Of a stretch of 32,403 nucleotides of DNA, positions 15,986-24,462 are shown in pieces. The notes below the pieces were generated by a model. It made no database searches and was not told the origin of the DNA. It saw only the letters and a list, made by a program, of their open reading frames with translations. The stretch covers positions 1 to 32,403 of the forward strand of contig DUNN01000014.1 of assembly GCA_012839345.1 (NCBI GenBank), read 5' to 3'. How positions within the stretch are numbered: position 1 is the stretch's first letter; each line of letters starts with the position of its first letter. The position numbers were made by a program, and so were the translations under genes. The DNA comes from Clostridiales bacterium (lineage in GTDB: Bacteria > Bacillota > Clostridia > Oscillospirales > Acutalibacteraceae).

Positions 15986-16852
15986 TTATCCCTTTACCGA
16001 TCCAATCATAACACCCTGTACGAAATACTTCTGAAGAAACGGATAGACACACAGAATCGGAACGGAGGTCAGAACAATGGTCACATATTTAATGTTGACC
16101 GAAACGGTTCCAAGCGAATCCGCGTCCGCCCCTGTGGCCGACATCGCGCCGGCAATCAAGTTCCTCAGATAAATGGTTACGGGGAGCAGTTCGGTATGGT
16201 CCAGATAAAGGAATGCGGAGAACCAGCTGTTCCACATGCCTACCGCGTAGAACAGAACCATGGTAGCAATAATCGGCTTGGAAAGCGGAATAATAATCCG
16301 CATTAAAATGCCGTAGGTGTTCATCCCGTCAATGGAGGCCGCTTCCTCCAGTTCTTTCGGGATTCCTTCAAAAAAGGTGCGCATGACAATCAAATTAAAC
16401 GTGCTGATTGCACCGGGGACAACGATAGCCCAGACGGTATTGCGCATATGCAATCCATTCACAATCATGTAGTTCGGAATAATGCCGCCGTTGAAGAACA
16501 TGGTGAACACGACAAACGCGGTCAAAAACTTTTTACCCATCAGGCGCGGAACGGAAAGTGCATAGGCAAACATCGTGGTCATCACTAAGCTGATGATGGT
16601 ACCCAACACGGTGTAAATCACTGTATTTTTATAGTCGTTCCAAAAGTCCATGTCGCCCATAATGGTTTTGTATGTATCTACATTAAACCCCTTCGGAATA
16701 ATACTTACCGTATTCTGCGTCAGGTTTTTCAGGTCGCTGAAGGATTTTGCAAGTATGTTGAGCACGGGAAACAGCGTAATCACAATCACCAACAGCATGA
16801 TAAACACATTGATGACGCGAAACGTTTTGTAGCCCTTCGATTTTATGATCAT
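15986..16852 (-). CDS. YtcP-type carbohydrate ABC permease (aldouronate transporter)
   Basis: Membrane permease of 288 residues with six predicted segments; the first is about residues 12-36. It carries the EAA loop KELEEAASIDGMNTYGILMR (about 174-193) and ends GVMIGSVKG, the usual C-terminus of YtcP/MalG subunits. GGAGG lies 8 nt before the ATG. It follows the LplB-type gene by 23 bp and precedes the binding-protein gene by 53 bp, clearly one operon. It needs an ATPase encoded elsewhere. The permease at 25462 has the same architecture, so this pair and the GH31-linked pair look like paralogous transporters. Confidence 0.93.
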   Translation of the reverse strand: MIIKSKGYKTFRVINVFIMLLVIVITLFPVLNILAKSFSDLKNLTQNTVSIIPKGFNVDTYKTIMGDMDFWNDYKNTVIYTVLGTIISLVMTTMFAYALSVPRLMGKKFLTAFVVFTMFFNGGIIPNYMIVNGLHMRNTVWAIVVPGAISTFNLIVMRTFFEGIPKELEEAASIDGMNTYGILMRIIIPLSKPIIATMVLFYAVGMWNSWFSAFLYLDHTELLPVTIYLRNLIAGAMSATGADADSLGTVSVNIKYVTIVLTSVPILCVYPFLQKYFVQGVMIGSVKG

Positions 16853-16875
16853 GGTGGTTCCTCCTTATCTGATTT

Positions 16876-17796
16876 TTACCACAGGCTGGTTTCTGCAAAC
16901 TTTTTCGTCAGTTTGTTGGAACCAATAACGAGCGCCAAACCGATCACTGATTCAAACAGCCCGATTGCCGTCGCATAGCTGAAGCTGTTGGTCGTAAATG
17001 CGATTCGGTACAGATAGGTGGAAATTACATCGGACGTATCATAAATGGCCGGGTTATACAGCAGCAGGACTTTTTCAAAGCCCACGTTCAGCAGGTTGCC
17101 CAGGTTCAGGATGAACAGGATAGCGACTGTCGGCATGATGCCGGGAATGGTAACGTGAAGTGTCTGCTTCCATCTTCCGGCGCCGTCAATTTCCGCAGCC
17201 TCATACAGCTCGGTGTTGATGTTGGTCAGCGCGGCAAGGTACAGGATGGCGCCCCAGCCCATTTCCTGCCAGATGCCCGAAATGACATAAATCGGTACAA
17301 AATAGGAGGAAATCTGCATAAACTGAATCGTATGCCCGGTCAGCTGCTTCAAAACCTGATTTACAAATCCAACGGACGGGGACAGGAAGTCAATGATCAT
17401 GCCCGCGACCACAACGATGGAGAGGAAATGCGGCAGATACGAAATCGTTTGAATGGTTCTTTTGAAAAAGACATTTTTAACTTCATTCAGCAGTAGTGCA
17501 AAAATAATCGGAATCGGGAAGCTGAAAACCAAGGACGACACGCTGATGACCAGCGTATTGCGGAACACGTTCCAAAAAGCCGGATCCGTAACAAACATTT
17601 TGAAGTATTTCAGCCCTACCCATTTGGTTCCAAGCCAGGGGCCGCCCGGCACATATTTGCGGAACGCAATCACGTTTCCGATCATCGGTCCGTACTTGAA
17701 AATCACGTAGTAAAGGACCGGAAGAATCAATAAGCTGTAAAGCTGCCAATCTTTAGCGATTCGCTTTACGTTTCTGGTAAAGCTCTTCTTTTGCAT
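16876..17796 (-). CDS. LplB-type carbohydrate ABC permease (aldouronate transporter)
   Basis: First gene of the aldouronate operon, a 306-residue membrane permease. The N-terminus is basic and cytoplasmic (KKSFTRNVKRIAKDWQ), followed by LYSLLILPVLYYVIFKYGPM, a hallmark of LplB proteins, and further membrane segments. The EAA-type loop ELYEAAEIDGAGRWKQTLHV (about 205-224) contacts the ATPase. The start is set at 17796 because GGAGG lies 8 nt upstream; in-frame ATGs at 17802 and 17811 overlap that site. It is paired with the YtcP-type permease 23 bp downstream. A sigma-A promoter about 195 bp upstream drives the operon. Confidence 0.92.
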   Translation of the reverse strand: MQKKSFTRNVKRIAKDWQLYSLLILPVLYYVIFKYGPMIGNVIAFRKYVPGGPWLGTKWVGLKYFKMFVTDPAFWNVFRNTLVISVSSLVFSFPIPIIFALLLNEVKNVFFKRTIQTISYLPHFLSIVVVAGMIIDFLSPSVGFVNQVLKQLTGHTIQFMQISSYFVPIYVISGIWQEMGWGAILYLAALTNINTELYEAAEIDGAGRWKQTLHVTIPGIMPTVAILFILNLGNLLNVGFEKVLLLYNPAIYDTSDVISTYLYRIAFTTNSFSYATAIGLFESVIGLALVIGSNKLTKKFAETSLW

Positions 17797-17963
17797 ACAC
17801 ATTTCCTCCATATCATTTTATTTGCAGAATGCCATCTACCGGGACCGTGGAACAATCAATCTATGGAACGATGAAATCCTTTTGATAGTGATCCCATCCG
17901 AATCAATCTCGCGGCAGCTGTTTTGTACGCAATGCATAAAACAATCCTTTTCATTTTGGTCAT

Positions 17964-17987
17964 GTTATGTAATATCACCAACATAAC
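17964..17987. promoter_or_regulatory. inverted repeat at the aldouronate operon start, candidate operator
   Basis: GTTATGT (17964-17970) and ACATAAC (17981-17987) form a perfect 7-bp inverted repeat with a 10-bp spacer. On the minus strand it begins two bases after the -10 box, over the transcription start, where a repressor would act. It does not match either LacI operator type in this window. Confidence 0.5.
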
Positions 17988-17989
17988 TA

Positions 17990-18017
17990 ATTATACTTTT
18001 TATCCCTTTGATTTCAA
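17990..18017 (-). promoter_or_regulatory. promoter of the aldouronate operon
   Basis: On the minus strand TTGAAA (complement of 18012-18017) and TATAAT (complement of 17990-17995) are 16 bp apart. This gives an untranslated leader of nearly 190 nt before the LplB-type gene. The rest of 17797-18384, apart from the inverted repeat at 17964 and the hairpin at 18218, shows no gene. Confidence 0.65.
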
Positions 18018-18217
18018 TATTTTTTGGATAACAGCGCAACAATTGAGTATAACGCAGCAAGATTTGATTACCGTCTTTACTTGATAAATATACAAAAGAG
18101 TTTGGCTAGAAACCGAAGTATTATTTAATATGCTTATCAATCAAGACGCAGGACAGGACTAAAAAATGGCTTGGCACCTTTGTTTTCCAGAATTCAAACG
18201 GTTTCGGGCAGAAAAAC

Positions 18218-18297
18218 AGCAGAGCATATTACGGGACGAAACAGGACAAGCTTGCCAAGCCCAGCCCTCCGTTTTATTCCTCAAATATGCTCTGTTT
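18218..18297 (-). terminator. probable terminator of the SASA-GH2 operon
   Basis: AGAGCATATT (18221-18230) is perfectly complementary to AATATGCTCT (18284-18293), with a few more outer pairs. On the minus strand a GTTTTTC tract follows. The 53-nt loop is large, which makes it less certain. It lies about 90 bp beyond the GH2 stop codon and upstream of the aldouronate promoter. Confidence 0.55.
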
Positions 18298-18384
18298 TAT
18301 ATCTTTTCGTTCTTCTTCCGCCGGGTTCGACCGGTGGAGCGGCTTTGCCGCATAAATTCTAGGGAAAAACCACAAATGGAGGGG

Positions 18385-20751
18385 TTATTTACCTCCCGCA
18401 GCTTGAATGTGCACGCTGGCGGCGGGCAATCCGTCGGCCATGGCGGTAAGCACAATTTCACCGGAAGCGGCATCTGCACGCACAACCGCCAGCGCCCGGC
18501 CTTCGTACGCCTTTCTTTGGTTTCCGACGTACATTTCCTCCGACACTGGATTGCTGTTTGCCACGGCAATCAGCGTGCCGGCACCGCAGGCCGAAAAGAA
18601 AAGGTCATTTTCCGCGTGGAATACCACATTGCCATCCCGGTCCACAAGTTCCGCCATAATATAGCACAGGTCGCCCACCCCGTTTCCCAGCACAGTCCGG
18701 TCCGGCGTCAGGCGGATTTGCGCCGGTTCCTTCGGGGTGCGGAGCACCGTTTTCGACGTTTCCCGCCCGTTTTCATCATAACCAACCGCGGCAAGCTCGC
18801 CTGGTTCATATTCCGTTTCAAAAAAGGCTTTATATTTGTTTTCCTTCCCCGCCGGTTTCCGGCCCAGGGATTTTCCGTTCAGCAGAAGTTCGACCTCGTG
18901 GTCGGTGCAATAGATTTCCAGCTGAACCGGTTTGCCCTCAAAGCCCGGCCAATCCCATGATGACACCACATCCGGCCAGCTCCACGGAGTAAGCCCGGCC
19001 GTCTGCCCATAATACTGCGGTTTGTAAACTGCAATGTACGGCGCCTTCGAGATGCCCCAGACACAGTCGCGGTAATAAGACTGCGGGCGCTTGTTTCCGC
19101 AAAGGTCAAAGTCGCCGCAGAATGCCATATGCCACGGGTAATCGCCCAGAAAGCCCTTTTTCTCGCCATACCAGACGCGCCCAAGCCCGGCTTCGCCCAG
19201 ATAATCCATACTCGTCCATACAAAATCGCCGATTACATGTGGGTTGTTTGTGACCTGTTCCCAATACTCAAACGCCTGAGCGGGATAGGTTTCGGTCCCA
19301 CAGATGACGCGGCTGGGGTACTTTTTGCCGTCGTATTCATAGCGGTGACGCAGATAATTGTAACCCACAACATCCAGCGGCTCTGTAAACTTTTCCGTCA
19401 GCGGCCCCCATTGGTCCCCCAGCTCCGCAAGGCTCTGCTCATCCACCTTATCGTTGATGCTGGGAATCGTACACAAAGCATTTGTCACTGCCCGTGTGGG
19501 GTCTAGGGAACGGACATAGTCGGCCAGCTCCCGCGCTAGTGCGTATCCGTTGGAACGGCCGTCCCGTTCCAGAATCTCGTTTCCGGTTGACCACATGACC
19601 ACGCAGGGGTGGTTGCGGTCCCGCAGAATCATGGCCCGCATGTCGCTCTTCCACAGCAGGTCGAAATACACGCCGTAATCGTTGGGATTTTTGGGTTCAT
19701 GCCAGCAGTCAAACGCTTCGTCAATTACCAGAATGCCCAAACGGTCGCAGGCATCCAAAAATGCGGGCGAAGGTGGGTTATGTGCACAGCGAATCGCGTT
19801 GAACCCGTTCTTTTTATGGAGCTCCACTTTCCGCTCTTCCGCGCGGTCATAGGCAGCCGAACCCAGCGGACCGCAGTCATGGTGGACGCAGCCGCCTTTC
19901 AGCTTAATTTCCCTTCCGTTTAGTCGGAAACCCTGTTTTGCATCAAAAGAAAGCGAGCGGATGCCGACCGGCGTCTTTTGTTCCTGAATTACTGTCCCGT
20001 TCCGCAGGACTTCACTAATCAGCGTATATAGATATGGGTCTTCCACCGACCAAAGGCGTGCAGGAATCACATTTAGCGTTTGTGTTACTTCCATGTTATC
20101 CCCGGCGGAAATCCGGAGTTCGTTCTCCGCGGCAGCAACCTCCGCTCCGTTTTGATCCACCAGCCGCGAACGGAGCGTTACCGTCTCCCCGCCATGGCGA
20201 TGGTTTTCGAGCGTTGTCCTTACCTGCGCCACAGACCGTTCCGTGGAAACCGCCGGTGTTGTGACAGAAACGCCCCATGAGGCAATATGCAGCGGGTCAC
20301 GCACTTCCAGCCAAACATGACGGTAGATGCCGGAGCCGCTGTACCACCTGGAATTTGGAACGGCATCGTTGTTGACGTTTACGCTGATAAAATTCGCTTC
20401 GCCATAGCGGACATACGGCGTAATATCGCAGAAAAAGCTGGTGTAGCCGTAAATATGCCGCATGATAAGCTGCCCGTTTACGCGGATTTCCGCGTTCATA
20501 TACACGCCCTCAAATTCCAGGAGGATTTCCTGGCCCCACCACTCTTCCGGAATTTGCAGTTCTTTTTTATAGCAGCCCAGCCCTCCCGGAAAAAAAGCGT
20601 TGGACGCGCCAGTTTTGGCGTTTGGGTCGCGCTTCTGCAAAAGGCTGAAATCATGTGGTAGATGAACGGTTACCCCCGAGCTGTTCACCCCCCAGAAGGG
20701 AGATTCTCCTCCGGGATAAAACTTCCAGTTGGCATCGATTTTCTTTCGCAT
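18385..20751 (-). CDS. GH2 glycosidase with DUF4982-type C-terminus
   Basis: Probably an intracellular beta-glycosidase of 788 residues (no signal peptide). It shows the GH2 order: sugar-binding domain (about 1-155, with YKKELQIP and SRWYSGSGIYRHVWLEV), Ig-like domain (about 160-265), TIM barrel (about 270-560), a DUF4982-type domain (about 590-660) and a C-terminal Ig-like domain. The acid/base is Glu392 in WSTGNEILER and the likely nucleophile Glu487 in CGTETYP. Activity could be beta-galactosidase, beta-glucuronidase or beta-xylosidase-like; the sequence alone does not decide. It follows the esterase gene by 20 bp and is the last gene of that operon. Its role is probably trimming of side chains on xylan or another hemicellulose (inference). 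Confidence 0.92.
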   Translation of the reverse strand: MRKKIDANWKFYPGGESPFWGVNSSGVTVHLPHDFSLLQKRDPNAKTGASNAFFPGGLGCYKKELQIPEEWWGQEILLEFEGVYMNAEIRVNGQLIMRHIYGYTSFFCDITPYVRYGEANFISVNVNNDAVPNSRWYSGSGIYRHVWLEVRDPLHIASWGVSVTTPAVSTERSVAQVRTTLENHRHGGETVTLRSRLVDQNGAEVAAAENELRISAGDNMEVTQTLNVIPARLWSVEDPYLYTLISEVLRNGTVIQEQKTPVGIRSLSFDAKQGFRLNGREIKLKGGCVHHDCGPLGSAAYDRAEERKVELHKKNGFNAIRCAHNPPSPAFLDACDRLGILVIDEAFDCWHEPKNPNDYGVYFDLLWKSDMRAMILRDRNHPCVVMWSTGNEILERDGRSNGYALARELADYVRSLDPTRAVTNALCTIPSINDKVDEQSLAELGDQWGPLTEKFTEPLDVVGYNYLRHRYEYDGKKYPSRVICGTETYPAQAFEYWEQVTNNPHVIGDFVWTSMDYLGEAGLGRVWYGEKKGFLGDYPWHMAFCGDFDLCGNKRPQSYYRDCVWGISKAPYIAVYKPQYYGQTAGLTPWSWPDVVSSWDWPGFEGKPVQLEIYCTDHEVELLLNGKSLGRKPAGKENKYKAFFETEYEPGELAAVGYDENGRETSKTVLRTPKEPAQIRLTPDRTVLGNGVGDLCYIMAELVDRDGNVVFHAENDLFFSACGAGTLIAVANSNPVSEEMYVGNQRKAYEGRALAVVRADAASGEIVLTAMADGLPAASVHIQAAGGK

Positions 20752-20771
20752 TTCAACTCATCCCCATAGTA

Positions 20772-22670
20772 TTATTGTCCGGTGCGAAACGGCGCTGCGG
20801 GCAATCCCTCCCGATTGTAAAAATTAATATTTTGCGGACTGTCGCTCCATGCATACCGCACGGCAACCGGTTCCGTGACCGGTTGCGCGGACACAACCAC
20901 CCGATTGTTTTCAATGTGGGCCTCGGCGGGATAAAAAATCCCGTCTTTACCGGCAATTTCGAAGTTGCGGAGCGGTTCGCCGTCTTTGGACACCAGTCCG
21001 GAGCCCGTATTGGAAAAGCTCAGCATAGCCTTGTTCCCCTGGACTTCCATTTTTTCAAAGGTCGGCCCTGCCGCCGTAATTTGTTCTTCGCCATACGCGA
21101 CTTTCCGCGCGGCAAGCGCCAGCCGCTTGCCGACGTCCCGCTTATTCAGCGGATGCAGGTCGTTCCATTCACCAACGTCAATGGCCACAGCCATCGCCGT
21201 ATGCGGAAGCCGCAGTGCCTGCTGCTGAGCTTCCCGCAGCGGCGCCCATTGATTCACTGCCAGCATGTTTTCGCGTTCTAAGTAATTCGGCAGTTGGACA
21301 TAAAGGAACGGCAGGTCCTGCCGGTTCAGCTTCTTGCGCCATTCCAGAATCATGCGGGTAAAAAGGTCCGCGTATTGTTCCGGCCACGGCGTATTGGATT
21401 CTCCTTGATACCAGATGACGCCTTTTACCGTATAATCGGCGACCGGCGAAAGCATTCCGTTGAACAGCCCGACCGGAATTTGGTGCAAAAAGGTTTTGTC
21501 GGGAAGCTCCTCCATAATCGTACCGACCCGGTACTTCCACGGGCCGGACAGATCCACCGTTTGATCCGAAAAAATCAGCTCATACGGCTTTTCGGTAATG
21601 AAACCGCCCTTGCCGCGGTTGCTGATTACCCGGACGGCAATTGTATTGCGCCCCTCCTTCAGCAGACCGGCGGGGACATCGTACTTCCGCGGGGGATACT
21701 GGTAGGCAGTCGTCCCCACCAGAACGCCGTTGATATAGACATAGTCTGCGTCCACAATGCGGCCCATAAAAATTCTTGCCGGTCGTCCCGCCAGGGAAGC
21801 GGGCAGGTCCACCTCCCGGCGGAACCAGAACGAACCGTTCACTGCGCCAAGGCCATGCTCCGCCCAATACGACGGAATGGGCATTTGCGGCCAATCGGAG
21901 TCATCGCAATCTTCGTCATACCACGGCAGCTGCCCGCTTTGCAGCCCTTGGTCGTTCCGGTCGAGCCGTTCATACCATTCCTTTTCCCGGTCTGCTTCCC
22001 GCTGAATGAGCGAATCAACATACTCGCTGTCACTAAAACGTTCGACTGTCTGGATTTTATCCGGATACCCCTGCAGGGATTCCCGGTTCATCCACGCTTC
22101 CACATGGGAGCCGCCGATTGCCATTTTAATGAGTCCGATCGGCACAGAATAAGTCCGATACAGTTCCTCGGCAAAGAAGTATCCCGCGGCTGTAAATTTC
22201 AGTATGGTGTCCTTGTTTACAGGTTCCCACGCGCCTCCCTCGGGGTTTTCCCGCGGCGTGCAAAAATCATATTGCTCCGGCACGGTAAACTGCCGGATAA
22301 AAGGGTTTTCCGCATGGGCAACCACGTCCGGATACTTGTCTTTCACGCGCTCCATCGGCAGCTGCATATTGGACTGCCCGGAGCAGATCCACACGTCGCC
22401 GATGAGAATATCATGCACGACAATTTTTTCCCGGCCCTCAATCTCCATTTCGTACGGCCCGCCCGCGGAGTGCTTCTCCAAAGTAACAGTCCATTTGCCG
22501 GCTGCATCTGCGGCGGTCTGGTAACTGCGGTTTAAAAAGCGAACCCGGATTTTTTCGTGCGGTTCGCTCCATCCCCATACTCTGGCTTCCGCGTTCCGCT
22601 GTAAAACCATGCCGTCGCTGACCATGGCGTGAAGTGTCAGCGGCTTGTAAATCCCCTCGTTTTGTACCAT
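20772..22670 (-). CDS. SASA-domain carbohydrate esterase (sialate O-acetylesterase family)
   Basis: Cytoplasmic esterase of 632 residues in the SGNH superfamily, expected to remove acetyl groups from sugars. Evidence is the block I motif CSGQSNMQLPM with Ser100, WYQGESNTPWPEQY (about 424-437), the DLHPLNKRD catalytic Asp-His block (about 510-518), and an inserted galactose-binding-like beta domain (about 245-380). The family name reflects sialate esterases, but many gut and soil Bacillota use related enzymes on acetylated xylan; next to GH67 and GH2 genes that is more likely (inference). Start 22670 has GGGGAG eight nucleotides upstream; the open frame extends 35 codons further without a site. 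It leads the two-gene operon with GH2. Confidence 0.9.
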   Translation of the reverse strand: MVQNEGIYKPLTLHAMVSDGMVLQRNAEARVWGWSEPHEKIRVRFLNRSYQTAADAAGKWTVTLEKHSAGGPYEMEIEGREKIVVHDILIGDVWICSGQSNMQLPMERVKDKYPDVVAHAENPFIRQFTVPEQYDFCTPRENPEGGAWEPVNKDTILKFTAAGYFFAEELYRTYSVPIGLIKMAIGGSHVEAWMNRESLQGYPDKIQTVERFSDSEYVDSLIQREADREKEWYERLDRNDQGLQSGQLPWYDEDCDDSDWPQMPIPSYWAEHGLGAVNGSFWFRREVDLPASLAGRPARIFMGRIVDADYVYINGVLVGTTAYQYPPRKYDVPAGLLKEGRNTIAVRVISNRGKGGFITEKPYELIFSDQTVDLSGPWKYRVGTIMEELPDKTFLHQIPVGLFNGMLSPVADYTVKGVIWYQGESNTPWPEQYADLFTRMILEWRKKLNRQDLPFLYVQLPNYLERENMLAVNQWAPLREAQQQALRLPHTAMAVAIDVGEWNDLHPLNKRDVGKRLALAARKVAYGEEQITAAGPTFEKMEVQGNKAMLSFSNTGSGLVSKDGEPLRNFEIAGKDGIFYPAEAHIENNRVVVSAQPVTEPVAVRYAWSDSPQNINFYNREGLPAAPFRTGQ

Positions 22671-22818
22671 TTTATTTCTCCCCATTCCATCATACCGATC
22701 CATTTCTGGGGCTGCATTTGGAGCCGGCGGCGCTGGGTCTGTAAAAATTCCGTGAATAGCACGGGGCCTTACCACCTATCACCGACTCTGTAAAATACAC
22801 CCATTATATTTTAAGGCT

Positions 22819-22846
22819 ATTATAGCAAAATGGCACAGCAAAACAA
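22819..22846 (-). promoter_or_regulatory. promoter of the SASA-GH2 operon
   Basis: On the minus strand TTGTTT (complement of 22841-22846) and TATAAT (complement of 22819-22824) are 16 bp apart. A second TATAAT (complement of 22803-22808) lies just downstream. The leader would be about 140 nt. The 22671-23049 gap otherwise holds the terminator at 22988 and a weak operator-like TTTAACGCAATC at 22880-22891. Confidence 0.6.
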
Positions 22847-22987
22847 TGTGTTTTTCCTATCACGGCAATTATTGATCAATTTAACGCAATCAATAAGAAA
22901 TCGGTAGTGCTTCGCGCAAACAGAGGAATACCGGGCGGGAAACAGCAAGGAACATAAAAGGAGCACAAGTAACTGGCAGGTTTTCGT

Positions 22988-23036
22988 AAAAAGGGTGCCG
23001 CGAAATGAACGCACAGTCATTTCGCGGCACCCTTTT
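22988..23036 (-). terminator. strong intrinsic terminator of the second lacI gene
   Basis: A perfect 20-bp inverted repeat (22989-23008 with 23017-23036) encloses an 8-nt loop, with A:T pairs at the base so that T-runs follow on both strands. It lies just past the regulator's stop codon, so the SASA-GH2 genes are not simply co-transcribed with the regulator. Confidence 0.93.
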
Positions 23037-23049
23037 CCATGTTGGTATC

Positions 23050-24051
23050 TCAACGTTTTTCATGCAAATCACATACAGAACTCCGTTCCACCAGCTGGAC
23101 ATCCAGCGTAATATTTTCGGCCGGAGCACCCGGATCACCGATATGCCGGAAAAGCAAATCCACCGCAATCTGTGCTTTCCTGTGGATGTCCTGCCGGATG
23201 GTGGTCAGGCTTGGTGAAGTGTACTGCGCAAAAAAGAGGTCATCGAACCCGATAACAGAGCAGTCCTCCGGCACGCGCAACCCCAAACCGTCAAGTTGCC
23301 CAATCAGCTGAAGCGCGTTCACATCCGCCGGCGCAAAAAAGGCGGTAACGGGTTCGCTGCCGTGGCAGAGTTTTTTCAGTACTTCAGCCTCTGGAACATC
23401 CGACAAAATGCATTCTTCCGTCAGGGGGAAACCCTCCTGCTCCAAAGCATGGCGGAAACCGTTCAATCGCTGGCGAACCACTCCGCTGACTTGGGAATAT
23501 CCGCCCACAAATGCGACCCTGTGGTGCCCTTTTTCAATCAGGTAACGTGCAGCTAGTTCTCCGCCTTTATAATCGTCGATTCCCACGTTTGTAATCTGCC
23601 GAACCGAACTGTAACTGTCAATAAACACCAGTGGAATCTGATTATCCGCCTGAATCTGACGAAGGTTTGAGTCAAACATTCCCAAAAACACCGCGCCCTC
23701 TACATACCAGGAACGCAGGCGCCGGGTGATGTCTTTATAGTCATTGGCGTAATAAAGCATTGGGGAATAGTTGTTATCCTGAATCATATAGCATATCTGG
23801 CCAACCAGAACAGCATTGTAAGGGTATTCCATAGCGGAAGCATCCCCTTGCAGAATGACCGCAATGATGCGGGAAGCGTGGGAAGAGAGGCTTCTTGCCG
23901 AAAGGCTTGGGACATATCCTCGCTTTTCAATAATGGACTGTATCTTTTTTATATTGCTCTCGGAGACCTTGGAAAATTGGCCGTTTACTACGCGGGAAAC
24001 CGTCATAACGCTCACACCCGCCTCCGCGGCGATATCTTTCAGGGTTACCAT
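23050..24051 (-). CDS. LacI family transcriptional regulator of the GH31 operon
   Basis: Repressor of 333 residues. The helix-turn-helix TLKDIAAEAGVSVMTVSRVV (about 3-22) and hinge SLSARSLSSHASRIIAVIL are canonical; the sensor domain (about 60-325) ends with DVQLVERSS, typical of the family. GAGGTGG lies 8 nt before the ATG. It is divergent from the permease-permease-binding protein-GH31 operon. A perfect GTTAACGTTAAC operator lies at the predicted start of that operon and a degenerate copy in this gene's own leader, so it likely represses both. The effector is probably an oligosaccharide or sugar made by the GH31 enzyme (inference). Confidence 0.95.
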   Translation of the reverse strand: MVTLKDIAAEAGVSVMTVSRVVNGQFSKVSESNIKKIQSIIEKRGYVPSLSARSLSSHASRIIAVILQGDASAMEYPYNAVLVGQICYMIQDNNYSPMLYYANDYKDITRRLRSWYVEGAVFLGMFDSNLRQIQADNQIPLVFIDSYSSVRQITNVGIDDYKGGELAARYLIEKGHHRVAFVGGYSQVSGVVRQRLNGFRHALEQEGFPLTEECILSDVPEAEVLKKLCHGSEPVTAFFAPADVNALQLIGQLDGLGLRVPEDCSVIGFDDLFFAQYTSPSLTTIRQDIHRKAQIAVDLLFRHIGDPGAPAENITLDVQLVERSSVCDLHEKR

Positions 24052-24113
24052 TTGATTGCCACCTCAATAAATCAGTCTGATTGTTTCCAGGATACAACCG
24101 TTTCCCTCTGGAG

Positions 24114-24126
24114 GTTAACGATAAAC
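24114..24126. promoter_or_regulatory. degenerate GTTAACG operator in the lacI leader
   Basis: GTTAACGATAAAC keeps one half-site and the central CG of the perfect operator at 24282, the other half being altered. It lies about 40 bp downstream of the predicted start of the regulator transcript, so it could act as an autoregulatory roadblock or as an auxiliary site. Centre distance to the perfect operator is about 168 bp. Confidence 0.5.
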
Positions 24127-24166
24127 CCCAGAAACTTGCTTACCTATTTCTTTTCACTTCTCTTTG

Positions 24167-24195
24167 AGTATAATATAAACCTTGCTGTTTTACAA
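24167..24195 (-). promoter_or_regulatory. promoter of the GH31-linked lacI gene
   Basis: On the minus strand TTGTAA (complement of 24190-24195) and TATACT (complement of 24167-24172) are separated by 17 bp. The leader to the regulator start codon is about 110 nt. Confidence 0.7.
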
Positions 24196-24243
24196 GTAAA
24201 TTCAGATTGAAATGTAAAAATCGTAAGTTTTGCAAAAATCATA

Positions 24244-24272
24244 TTGACTTTTCGAAGAAAAAAGACTAGTAT
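24244..24272 (+). promoter_or_regulatory. promoter of the GH31 operon
   Basis: TTGACT (24244-24249) and TAGTAT (24267-24272) are separated by 17 bp. Transcription should start near 24279, directly before the GTTAACGTTAAC operator. The AT-rich leader of roughly 180 nt up to 24462 shows no gene and no clear terminator. Confidence 0.75.
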
Positions 24273-24281
24273 AGTTAAAGA

Positions 24282-24293
24282 GTTAACGTTAAC
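24282..24293. promoter_or_regulatory. perfect LacI-family operator at the GH31 operon start
   Basis: GTTAACGTTAAC is a perfect 12-bp palindrome with a central CG, as in LacI-family sites. It begins about 9 bp after the -10 box, covering the transcription start. The divergently encoded LacI-type regulator is the obvious candidate to bind it. Confidence 0.85.
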
Positions 24294-24462
24294 AGTAAAT
24301 AATTTATTATTTTAAATTTATAATTACGCGAATATATGCTTAAATTGCTGAATATAGACCAGTATTTTAGGCGAATTTCGATTTTATATTTTATTTTTTT
24401 GTTTTTTGTATGGTATCGTTATCCTATAAACAAAAGGTGGATTTTGGAGGAGGAATCAGAGT

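Noticed and set aside
21294..22535. Long plus-strand open frame (413 codons) antisense to the SASA esterase gene
   Set aside because: The minus-strand frame has catalytic motifs of a known family; the plus-strand frame is compositionally a shadow.
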